Shown here: positions 1 to 6,459 of the stretch, one piece after another
How positions within the stretch are numbered: position 1 is the first letter of the stretch
How the letters are laid out: each line of letters starts with the position of its first letter
Assembly (NCBI GenBank): GCA_020437875.1
Contig: JAGQVR010000034.1
Coordinates: 1 to 16,679, forward strand
DNA length: 16,679 nt
Direction of reading: 5' to 3'
From: Flavobacteriales bacterium
GTDB lineage: Bacteria; Bacteroidota; Bacteroidia; Flavobacteriales_F; PHOS-HE28
The notes under the pieces: model-generated
What the model saw: only the letters and a program-made list of their open reading frames with translations
Database searches by the model: none
What the model was told of the DNA's origin: nothing
Made by a program: the position numbers and the translations under genes

Positions 1-259
1 GGAGCACGAGCAACGCGTCCTGGACCAGGATCAGCCGAAGGTCATCCAGCGGTAGTGGCGCGCGTTGCAGGTCATAGGTGAGCGGATCGGCGCCGGGTGC
101 GAGTGCTTGATTGATATGGAAGCGGGCGAGTGCGGCACCGGCCAGCGCCACAGCGCCTGCCACCACACCGCTGAGGCCGCTGAGACTGAGGAAACGGGTG
201 CTGCGCTCCATCAACCCACGGATGTGGGCGAGCTCGCGGGTGGGATCCTGTTCGTTCAT
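1..259 (-). CDS. N-terminal part of a small integral membrane protein (truncated by window edge)
   Basis: About 86 N-terminal residues are visible, starting at the ATG at 257-259 (MNEQDPTRELAHIRGLMERS); the rest lies beyond position 1. A short polar, helical N-terminus carries the motif HIRGLMERSTRFLSLSGLSG. It runs into a hydrophobic, Ala/Gly-rich segment (about residues 28-45) that is probably the first membrane span. This arrangement is typical of small Bacteroidota membrane proteins of unknown function, which I recall as often co-transcribed with a winged-helix regulator; that is memory and is not visible here. The gene is preceded by repeated CAAAGTA/TACTTTG motifs ending 3 nt before the ATG, so the mRNA leader must be very short or the site is an operator. 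No function is assigned. Confidence 0.7.
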   Translation of the reverse strand, partial: MNEQDPTRELAHIRGLMERSTRFLSLSGLSGVVAGAVALAGAALARFHINQALAPGADPLTYDLQRAPLPLDDLRLILVQDALLVL

Positions 260-262
260 GTG

Positions 263-286
263 CAAAGTACTTTGCGCCACAAAGTA
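263..286 (-). promoter_or_regulatory. CAAAGTACTTTG palindrome plus third half-site, promoter/operator of the leftward membrane protein gene
   Basis: Positions 263-274 are the perfect 12-bp palindrome CAAAGTACTTTG. A further CAAAGTA follows at 280-286, so three 7-bp half-sites lie within 24 bp. Read leftward, TACTTTG resembles the Bacteroidetes -7 box (TAnnTTTG, one base shorter). The site ends 3 nt before the start codon at 259. It may be a -7 element, the operator of a dimeric regulator, or both. No TTG at a proper -33 distance was found. Confidence 0.45.
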
Positions 287-328
287 ACGGGATCCGGTTC
301 ATCCTATTGTGATCCGGGCAGGAATTCT

Positions 329-1027
329 TCAATGGAGCGAGACCAAGGCCAGGCCAGCGCCCAGCAGCACAGCCACGAAACGCGTGGCGTTGAACCGGTG
401 GTCCGGCGCGCTCTCGAAGATGATGGTGGTGCTGATGTGCAGCAGCATGCCGATCGCCAGACCCAACATATCGTGCAGGAAGGCGTGGCCTTCTCCCCCG
501 CCCAGCAGCAGACCGGTGCCGATGCCGAGTGGCGCAGCCAGGGCGAAGACCACCAGCATGGTCCAACTCGAAGCGTGACCCGCACCGGAGCGAAGCAGCA
601 CGGTCGCCAGGGCGATCGCCATCGGCATCTTGTGCAGGAGCACGCCCACGAGGAAGGGGATGTCATCCGCCACCTCCGGATCCGCGAAGGGTATCCCTTC
701 CGCATAGGAGTGCAGGCACAGGCTTGCGAGGGTCACCACGGGAAGCGCCTTGCCCGCATGGAAATGCATGTGCCCGTGTTCGATGCCATGGCTGAAGAAC
801 TCGAGCACCACCTGCAACAGGAATCCACCGAGCACCCACACGCCGATGCGGCCGCCCTCCTCCTCATAAAGCTCCGGCAGCATGTGCAGGAAGACCACCC
901 CGAGCAGGAAGGCCCCGCTGAAGGAGAGCAGCAATCGCAACCATTTCGCCTCGGGTCGAAGGACCTTCACCAAGGCACCGGCCAGGAGCGGAAGCAGGAA
1001 GAAGGCGATTATGGTGGTCAGGGTCAT
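329..1027 (-). CDS. ZIP family divalent metal transporter
   Basis: This is a 232-residue polytopic membrane protein of the ZIP (SLC39-like) family, which typically moves Zn2+, Fe2+ or Mn2+ into the cytoplasm. About seven to eight hydrophobic spans are visible. The TM4 signature reads HSYAEGIPFA (about residues 106-115). The TM5 signature reads HKMPMAIALA (about 132-141); families with a full binuclear site usually have a Glu after the first His or the Pro, which is absent here. A His-rich segment (HGIEHGHMHFH, about 80-90) lies before TM4 and may bind metal. I chose the ATG at 1027 because it overlaps the methyltransferase stop as ATGA, a usual coupling arrangement; an ATG at 1048 would add seven residues. 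It is probably the second gene of a two-gene operon. The transported metal cannot be told from sequence. Confidence 0.9.
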   Translation of the reverse strand: MTLTTIIAFFLLPLLAGALVKVLRPEAKWLRLLLSFSGAFLLGVVFLHMLPELYEEEGGRIGVWVLGGFLLQVVLEFFSHGIEHGHMHFHAGKALPVVTLASLCLHSYAEGIPFADPEVADDIPFLVGVLLHKMPMAIALATVLLRSGAGHASSWTMLVVFALAAPLGIGTGLLLGGGEGHAFLHDMLGLAIGMLLHISTTIIFESAPDHRFNATRFVAVLLGAGLALVSLH

Positions 1028-1752
1028 GAGCGTGGTTTCCGCATCCAAAGGACGAAACGCTGTGAGCGGGCCGGGTCGAACGGAACGAGGGCGGGACCAT
1101 CGGTCCGGTCCTCCACCTCGAAGCCGGCCTCAAGCGCCATGGTCTCCAATTGTTCCGGGGTGAGGGCCTGCACCCTTTCCTCGAAGCGATGCGAGTCCGT
1201 TCCATCGCGCACGGTGATGCATTTCACCAGCACACCTCGATCACATGAGCGTTCGATGGCGAATTCCACACCTTCCTTGTGCACACGCTCCTCGGTCACC
1301 AGGTCGCGCAGGACGGCTCCGGTGTTCATGAAGTCGAGGACGAAACGACCACCCGGCTTCAGTGCGTCAAGCACCGCCTGGAAAACGGCTCGATCATCGG
1401 CGATATCCTCGAAATAACCCAGGCTGGTGAACAGGCAGCAGACCGCATCGAAGCTCCCGGGACGGAAGGGCTCCCGCATGTCATGGACCACGAATTCCGC
1501 ATCCGGCACCGAGATCCTCGCCTCATCGATGCTCGCCTCGGAGATGTCCACCCCGGTGACCTTCAACCCGGCCTCGGCAAAGAAGGCGGCATGGCGACCG
1601 CGGCCACAGGCCAGGTCCAGCAGGGAGGATCCCGGTGGCAGGTCCCATCTTCCAAGGATCGCATCGACCCATTGGCGGGCGTCCTCCACATCTCGGTGCC
1701 CATAGAGCAGCGAGTAATAGCGGGTGCCGAACCAATGCTTGAACCAGCCCAT
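1024..1752 (-). CDS. Class I SAM-dependent methyltransferase
   Basis: A 242-residue cytosolic Rossmann-fold methyltransferase. Motif I is LLDLACGRGRHA (residues 44-55) and binds S-adenosylmethionine. VTGVDIS (65-71) carries the acidic ribose-binding residue. HDMREPF and CLFTSLGYF follow in the positions of motifs II and post-II, and LKPGGRFVLDF corresponds to motif III. The family resembles UbiE/Methyltransf_25-type enzymes that are common and poorly characterised in Bacteroidota, so the substrate is unknown. The gene is first in a leftward operon with the ZIP transporter (4-nt ATGA overlap) and has a good Bacteroidetes-type promoter 12 nt upstream of its ATG. A link between methylation and metal import is not evident. 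The length is normal for the family and nothing looks broken. Confidence 0.88.
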   Translation of the reverse strand: MGWFKHWFGTRYYSLLYGHRDVEDARQWVDAILGRWDLPPGSSLLDLACGRGRHAAFFAEAGLKVTGVDISEASIDEARISVPDAEFVVHDMREPFRPGSFDAVCCLFTSLGYFEDIADDRAVFQAVLDALKPGGRFVLDFMNTGAVLRDLVTEERVHKEGVEFAIERSCDRGVLVKCITVRDGTDSHRFEERVQALTPEQLETMALEAGFEVEDRTDGPALVPFDPARSQRFVLWMRKPRS

Positions 1753-1763
1753 CGTTTGAGCCG

Positions 1764-1793
1764 CGAAAGTACCGCTAGACCCCGGGTTGACAA
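1764..1793 (-). promoter_or_regulatory. Bacteroidetes-type promoter of the methyltransferase-ZIP operon
   Basis: On the minus strand a TTG (1791-1793, within AATTG) is followed after 19 nt by TACTTTCG (1764-1771). This fits the -33 TTG / -7 TAnnTTTG pattern of the Bacteroidetes primary sigma factor with the usual spacing. The expected transcription start, about 5 nt downstream, leaves a leader of roughly 7 nt before the ATG at 1752. Confidence 0.55.
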
Positions 1794-1877
1794 TTCAGTG
1801 GATAACTCCGGCGGGCAACGGTCCCCAAGCTCCGGACGGGGTGATGTTCTTTGTGAGGCAGCCATACCCGCCACCCG

Positions 1878-2435
1878 ATGTTGCAGACGATCCACGACCT
1901 CTACGATGAGCTTGAACGCCATCGGGTGATGCTCTCCTTCCAAGGCCCGCTTTCGGCCGAATTGATCACAGCGCTATTGAGTGCCGTTGAACGGAGGATG
2001 GAAGGGCTTGAATCCGACCAGCGCACCCGTAGGCGGGTCTTCAACGTGGTAATGGAATGTCTGCAGAACCTGTACCACCACAACGCGAACCTCACGGTCC
2101 AGGACGGGAAGGCACATTCCACCGACCAACCGCACGGGGTGGTCATGATCGCGCAGGCCGACCAGGGCTACCAGGTCCTCACCGGCAACTTCATGGCTGG
2201 TGGCGATGTGGACCGCCTGAAGGGGCATCTCGACCGGATCAACGCCCTTCCCCCCGACCAGCTCCGGGAATTCTACCGTGAGACCCTCGCCGACGGCACC
2301 TATTCCAACAAAGGTGGCGGCGGCCTGGGGATGATCGACATCGCCCGCAAGAGCGGAGGCAAGCTCGAATACGGCTTCGTGCCGTATGACAAGGACAAGG
2401 CCTTCTTCAGCCTCAATGTGAACGTGACCAACTAG
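1878..2435 (+). CDS. siaB: SiaB-family protein kinase (GHKL-like, anti-sigma-kinase type)
   Basis: A 185-residue cytosolic protein resembling SiaB, the kinase that phosphorylates SiaC in the Pseudomonas SiaABCD pathway. The GHKL features are visible: an N-box helix VVMECLQNLYHHN (about residues 57-69), with E60 and N64 as the probable Mg-ATP residues, and a G-box-like loop NKGGGGLGMIDIARKSGG (about 144-161). The C-terminal strands (KLEYGFVPY...AFFSLNVNV) complete the fold. The gene starts at ATG 1878 and is followed after 11 nt by the siaC-like gene, so the two probably form an operon. A possible weak -7 box (GTTCTTTG, 1846-1853) lies upstream without a clear -33. In the known system the kinase is countered by the PP2C phosphatase SiaA; none is seen here. 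Family assignment is firm, the downstream output is not. Confidence 0.85.
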   Translation: MLQTIHDLYDELERHRVMLSFQGPLSAELITALLSAVERRMEGLESDQRTRRRVFNVVMECLQNLYHHNANLTVQDGKAHSTDQPHGVVMIAQADQGYQVLTGNFMAGGDVDRLKGHLDRINALPPDQLREFYRETLADGTYSNKGGGGLGMIDIARKSGGKLEYGFVPYDKDKAFFSLNVNVTN

Positions 2436-2446
2436 ACCGCAGCACC

Positions 2447-2845
2447 ATGTCAGCCCTGATCCTGGAAGGAAGCCCCAAGACACCCACCGTCAACTTCGAC
2501 CCCGAGACCGGCTTCCTGGAACTAAGGGGACGCTCCATCCCGGAGAACTCGATCGACTTCTACAAGCCACTGATCGACTGGTTGGACAAGTACGGTCGCT
2601 CACCACAACCCAAGACCGCCTTGCACGTGCAGCTGGAGTACTTCAACACGAGCTCCTCCAAGTGCATCCTGGACCTGTTCAAGAAGTTGGAAGGGGTGCG
2701 CGCCACCGGCAATGAGGTCACCGTGCTGTGGCACTACGAAGCCGATGACGAGGACATGCTCGAAGCCGGTGAGGACTACGCGGGCATCATCAACATCCCT
2801 TTCAAGATGATCCAGATCGAGGAGGTGGACGGCGGGGAGCAGTAA
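2447..2845 (+). CDS. siaC: SiaC-family regulatory phosphoprotein (DUF1987)
   Basis: A 132-residue protein of the SiaC/DUF1987 family. It has the N-terminal strand pair typical of the family (PTVNFDPETGFLELRGRSIPENS) and the conserved segment LEYFNTSSSKCILDLFKKLE. Counting from the ATG, the Thr of NTSSSK is residue 68, the same number as the Thr68 that SiaB phosphorylates in Pseudomonas aeruginosa (numbering from memory). In that organism unphosphorylated SiaC activates the diguanylate cyclase SiaD and so c-di-GMP production and aggregation. No cyclase is in this window, and many Bacteroidota lack c-di-GMP signalling, so the partner here is unknown. It follows siaB by 11 nt and converges on the ABC transporter gene with a 30-bp gap that shows no terminator. 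The tail is acidic. Confidence 0.88.
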   Translation: MSALILEGSPKTPTVNFDPETGFLELRGRSIPENSIDFYKPLIDWLDKYGRSPQPKTALHVQLEYFNTSSSKCILDLFKKLEGVRATGNEVTVLWHYEADDEDMLEAGEDYAGIINIPFKMIQIEEVDGGEQ

Positions 2846-2875
2846 CAGCTGGCGAGGACCGGCAGCGACCGGCGA

Positions 2876-5800
2876 TCAATGCGCCCCCTTGGTGGGGATC
2901 AATCGGAGCAGGCGCGGGAACAGCTCGAAGTAGAGCGTGAGCGCCAGTGTGAGAGCCATGGCCCAAAGCACCAGTGCATTGGCCCAGAGGGTGGGGATCC
3001 GCATGCCGCTGACCCACTTGGCCGGCGCGTAGAAGTGCGCACCGAAGAAGCCGCTGCGCATGGGTTCGAGGTAGATGGGGTCGCTCTTCTGGACCAGCTC
3101 GCCCTGATCAGCCACGATCACGTTCACATCGTTCTTGTTCGTCACCACATCGGAAAGGCTCTCGTTGCGGAATTCGTCCAGCAGGGCGAAATAGGCCGCG
3201 CGTGACTCCGTATCGCTCGTCATCGCGGCGATGCGTTCCTCCTTCGCCGCCTCGGCCTGCCGGTACACGTTGCGGTAGTGGCTGGTCAGTACATCCAGGC
3301 TGCTCTTCAACGCGTCCAGGACGTCGTGGTCCACACGTTCCGGATGCAGGTCGGCCATACGCTCGAACACGAAGCCCTTCAGCTGGGCCGATTCCTTCTC
3401 CATTTCGCGGCGGATGAGGCCGAGTTCGTACGCCAGGTCGACACCTTCGGGATGGCCGTTGAGCGAACGTTCCACGTTGCCCATGCTGTTCTCCAACTCA
3501 CGCACCCAGAGGTCCTTCTTCCAATTGGCGGTCTTCATCCGCTGATCCAGCGCATAGAACTCACGCTCGTAGCGGTTGTCCATGAACTGCGTCACCGCCA
3601 TGCCCTCATACGCCCAACGGGAGGCCATGATGTTGCCAAGCACCGGTACGCTGCGCTCAGAGGAGAACCACGGATGCAGCTTGTCGAACTTCACGATGAT
3701 CCCACTGAAGAGCAGCTGCGGAATGATGAGCACCGGGATCATGATGTAGATCACCTTGGCACTGTTGAAGCTGGCGCTCACGTTCAGCCCGAGCACATTG
3801 GCGAAACAGGAGGTGCTGAAGAGCAGCAGCCAGTGTTGCAGATGCTGCCCTTGTATGTCGAGCACGGTGTGCCCCACCAGGACGAAAAGACCGGTCTGGA
3901 TGGCCGAGATCAGGAAGAGGATGCCCACCTTGCTGAGCAGATAGCTCATCCAACTGAGGTCAAGGAACTTCTCCCTCGCAAGGATCTTCCGGTCGCGGAT
4001 GATCTCCTCCGCGCTCACGGTGAGGCCCAGGAAGAGCGCCACGATCACCGCGATGAAGAGGTATTGCGGGATGTTGTCGTTCTGCCGGAAGATGTACTCG
4101 CCGGCCGTGCCATGGCCCGTTCGGTAGAACTTCAGGAAGAAGGCCATGAGGAATGCCAGCGCCGGCGCCTCCAACAGGTTGATCAGGACGTACTGGCGAT
4201 TGGCCAGTTTGCTCAGCAGGTCGCGCTGGAAGTAGACCTTCAGCTGGCGGATCCGATCGGGTACGGCGAAGGTGCTCTTCGGCACGCTCCGTTCATCGGC
4301 CACCTGGGCTACGCGTCCCTCCATCTGGGCGCGGAAGACCTCGTTCCAGGCCTCCGGACCGATGCGGCGCTGATCCGTTTCGTTGCCGTACTCATCCACG
4401 AGCTTCGCCTCGAGGATGTTGAAGATCTGCTCGGGGTTCACGTTACCGCAGGCACTGCACTGGCCCACTTCGCTGTTCACCTGGCCCGTGACCCGCTTGA
4501 AGTAGACCACCGCATCCACCGGATCGCCATGGTATACCGGATGACCTTCCTGGTCCATCAGCAGCAAACGGTCGAACAGCTTGAAGATGTCCGAGGACGG
4601 CTGGTGGATCACCACGAACACGAGCCTGCCCTTCAAGGCCAGTTCCTTGAGCAGGTCCATGATATTCTCGGAGTCGCGTGAGCTGAGGCCGCTCGTGGGT
4701 TCGTCCACGAAGAGCACGCTCGGCTCGCGGATCAGCTCGAGGGCGATGTTCAATCGTTTGCGCTGGCCGCCGCTGATGGTCTTCTCCAACGGGCTGCCCA
4801 CCTTCAGGTCCTTCGTCTCATACAGGCCGAGCGTCTGCAACATGCGCAACACACGCTCGCTCACCTGCTCATCGGTCTGGTCGCCGAAGCTGAGCTTGGC
4901 GTTGAAGAAGAGGTTCTGGAAGACCGTGAGCTCCTCGATCAGCAGATCGTCCTGGCTCACGTGGCCGATCACGCCGCGGATGCGGTCGCGCTCGGTATGC
5001 ACGTCGATGCCGTTGATCGTCACATGCCCGCGGCTCGGCTTCAGGTTGCCGTTGAGGACGTTGAGCAGGGTGCTCTTCCCACTTCCACTGCCGCCCATGA
5101 TGCCGATGAGCCTGCCACCTGTTTCGGCCAGGCGCAGTTCATGCAGACCGATGCGGCCGTTCGGGAAGGTGTACTCGATCGCATCGGCCTTGAACACGAT
5201 GCGCGATCGCGATCCCTTCTGCATGAAGGCGGAAAGGATGTCGCTGTAGTAGATCGGAATGCCGTTCGGTGGCCTTACGCTGGTACCGTTGCTCAGTACA
5301 TAATGGCTGTCGGGCGCCATGCGCTGACCGTTCATGGTCACCTCTCCCGTACCCGAATAGCGCATCACATACAGGTTCACGCTCGGCACATGCAGCACGC
5401 GCAACTCCCCTTCCAGGCCGTGGGCATGGATGTGGCGGGCGTGCTGATGGCCACTGCTCACCGCCGCGTCGATGTACAGCAGGTGAGCGGAATCCTCCCG
5501 CTGCTGGACCTGCCCCTCCACGAAGCGACGGCAGCGCGCGAAATCGTCCTGGGTGATGTTGAACGTCTCAGCGACCGTGGCCACGAACTCGGCCTCCTGG
5601 TCGGTCACCTCCTCGTTGCTGTTGATGAACTCGATCAGATGCACCAGCACGACGAACTTCTGGCGCTGGTTCAGTTCCTCGTTCACCTGGGTGCAGATCT
5701 TCAGGATCTTCACCGAATTGAGCGAGGTCCGCTTGCGGCCCGCACGGCTCTGCCCACCGCTGGCATGGAAGGCCTGCACAAAGGCCTGGTAGCGCGCCAT

Positions 5801-5950
5801 GTGGGCGGCGGCCACCTCGGGGCTGAATTGCTTCCGCAGGAACCGCTCGAGAATGGCGGCATTGTCCGGACGCGCCCCTTCGCCCACGGCATCGCCCTTG
5901 GCGATGATGGCGAACAGTTGCAATAAGGCCTTGAGTATCTTCTCGCTCAT
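2876..5950 (-). CDS. ABCG-type ABC transporter with TerB-like and FHA-like N-terminal domains
   Basis: A 1024-residue half-transporter-like fusion. Residues 2-145 are all-helical and resemble TerB/DjlA-type domains (LIEFINSNEEVTDQEAEFV). Residues about 150-240 are beta-rich and FHA-like (LYVMRYSGTGEVTMNGQ) but lack the GR and SxxH phosphothreonine-binding residues. The nucleotide-binding domain follows: Walker A GGSGSGKST (286-294), signature SGGQRKR (from 393), Walker B VLFVDEP (412-418) and H-loop His449. A CSAC pair is at 498-501. The ABC2 membrane domain has spans at about 587-609, 628-646, 667-695, 705-727, 733-753 and 986-1009, with a long soluble region between the last two. The order NBD then membrane domain is that of ABCG transporters. 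I chose the ATG at 5950, which has GGGGAG about 9 nt upstream, over a TTG at 5983. The substrate and direction are unknown. Confidence 0.88.
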   Translation of the reverse strand: MSEKILKALLQLFAIIAKGDAVGEGARPDNAAILERFLRKQFSPEVAAAHMARYQAFVQAFHASGGQSRAGRKRTSLNSVKILKICTQVNEELNQRQKFVVLVHLIEFINSNEEVTDQEAEFVATVAETFNITQDDFARCRRFVEGQVQQREDSAHLLYIDAAVSSGHQHARHIHAHGLEGELRVLHVPSVNLYVMRYSGTGEVTMNGQRMAPDSHYVLSNGTSVRPPNGIPIYYSDILSAFMQKGSRSRIVFKADAIEYTFPNGRIGLHELRLAETGGRLIGIMGGSGSGKSTLLNVLNGNLKPSRGHVTINGIDVHTERDRIRGVIGHVSQDDLLIEELTVFQNLFFNAKLSFGDQTDEQVSERVLRMLQTLGLYETKDLKVGSPLEKTISGGQRKRLNIALELIREPSVLFVDEPTSGLSSRDSENIMDLLKELALKGRLVFVVIHQPSSDIFKLFDRLLLMDQEGHPVYHGDPVDAVVYFKRVTGQVNSEVGQCSACGNVNPEQIFNILEAKLVDEYGNETDQRRIGPEAWNEVFRAQMEGRVAQVADERSVPKSTFAVPDRIRQLKVYFQRDLLSKLANRQYVLINLLEAPALAFLMAFFLKFYRTGHGTAGEYIFRQNDNIPQYLFIAVIVALFLGLTVSAEEIIRDRKILAREKFLDLSWMSYLLSKVGILFLISAIQTGLFVLVGHTVLDIQGQHLQHWLLLFSTSCFANVLGLNVSASFNSAKVIYIMIPVLIIPQLLFSGIIVKFDKLHPWFSSERSVPVLGNIMASRWAYEGMAVTQFMDNRYEREFYALDQRMKTANWKKDLWVRELENSMGNVERSLNGHPEGVDLAYELGLIRREMEKESAQLKGFVFERMADLHPERVDHDVLDALKSSLDVLTSHYRNVYRQAEAAKEERIAAMTSDTESRAAYFALLDEFRNESLSDVVTNKNDVNVIVADQGELVQKSDPIYLEPMRSGFFGAHFYAPAKWVSGMRIPTLWANALVLWAMALTLALTLYFELFPRLLRLIPTKGAH

Positions 5951-5981
5951 GCGTCCAGCTCTCCCCTTCCGGCTTCGGGCC

Positions 5982-6011
5982 AAAAAGAGCGCCCCTCTTT
6001 ACGGGAGGGGC
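5982..6011 (-). terminator. Rho-independent terminator after the lipoprotein/secreted-protein pair
   Basis: Read leftward, GCCCCTC (6005-6011) pairs with GAGGGGC (5991-5997) around a 7-nt loop. GCTC and then TTTTT (5982-5986) follow. It lies 31 bp past the stop of the secreted-protein gene and 31 bp before the ABC transporter start, so it should separate the two transcription units. Confidence 0.75.
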
Positions 6012-6042
6012 ACCAAAAGGTTCGGCAGGAGCGCGAAGCCTT

Positions 6043-6456
6043 CTACTTCTTGAATCCGATGAGCATGACGGCACAGCCGCTACCGGCCTTCGTAGGGTCG
6101 AGCGCCGCCTCCATCTTCACGTCAATGGTATTGGTGACCGCGAGGTCCCAGTAGGGTGCATTGCCCTGGTCCTTGTTGCTGAACAGCACGTTGCCGTCCT
6201 TGTCCACCACGTTGAACACGAGAATGCCATCGGAATCCCCACTGCAGGCCGCCACCCGGTAGGTGGTGCCCCCGAAGAGGGTCAGGTTGAACTCCGCCTG
6301 TTCATCGCCCTGCAGCAAGGCCCGGTAGAACTGACCGTCGGGGATATACTGCTTGGTGATGTGCTGCTCGCAGCGATCGGCGATGGTACCGCACATTTCC
6401 TGCGCCGAACCGGCGATGGAAGCGGAAAGACTGAGGATGAGAAGTGTCCTGCGCAT
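6043..6456 (-). CDS. Small secreted protein of unknown function, beta-sandwich-like
   Basis: A 137-residue protein with an N-terminal Sec signal peptide (MRRTLLILSLSASIAGSAQE; cleavage probably after A18). The mature part is about 119 residues and has four cysteines (22, 29, 71, 128), an even number suited to two disulfides in the periplasm or outside the cell. From about residue 55 the sequence alternates hydrophobic strands (FNLTLFGGTTYRVAACSG, GILVFNVVDKDGNVLFSN, YWDLAV), ending IGFKK. This pattern suggests a beta-sandwich like the pre-peptidase C-terminal or carbohydrate-binding folds, but I cannot name a family. It starts 3 nt after the stop of the upstream lipoprotein gene, so the two are almost surely co-transcribed and may work together at the cell surface. 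A terminator follows it. Confidence 0.75.
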   Translation of the reverse strand: MRRTLLILSLSASIAGSAQEMCGTIADRCEQHITKQYIPDGQFYRALLQGDEQAEFNLTLFGGTTYRVAACSGDSDGILVFNVVDKDGNVLFSNKDQGNAPYWDLAVTNTIDVKMEAALDPTKAGSGCAVMLIGFKK

Positions 6457-6459
6457 GGT

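Noticed and set aside
291..317. Direct repeat GATCCGG (291-297 and 311-317) between ZIP and the membrane protein gene
   Set aside because: Seven bases in two copies is close to chance in this GC-rich DNA, and the weak hairpin it can form has no T-tract.
65..1417. Long plus-strand open frame (450 codons) opposite the methyltransferase and ZIP genes
   Set aside because: It is antisense to two genes with clear family motifs, and its composition (Gln/His/Arg/Glu-rich, no domain) is that of a GC-rich shadow frame.
1797..1805. DnaA-box-like TTATCCACT on the minus strand between the methyltransferase and siaB
   Set aside because: Only one copy was seen, with no AT-rich unwinding region or dnaA/dnaN nearby, so there is no support for an origin.
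2846..2875. Gap between the convergent siaC and ABC genes as a bidirectional terminator
   Set aside because: No stem of useful length or T-tract is present in the 30 bp.
3278..5926. Plus-strand open frames of 467 and 321 codons opposite the ABC transporter
   Set aside because: They are His/Leu/Val/Glu-rich shadows of the highly biased codon positions of the ABC gene, without motifs or plausible starts.
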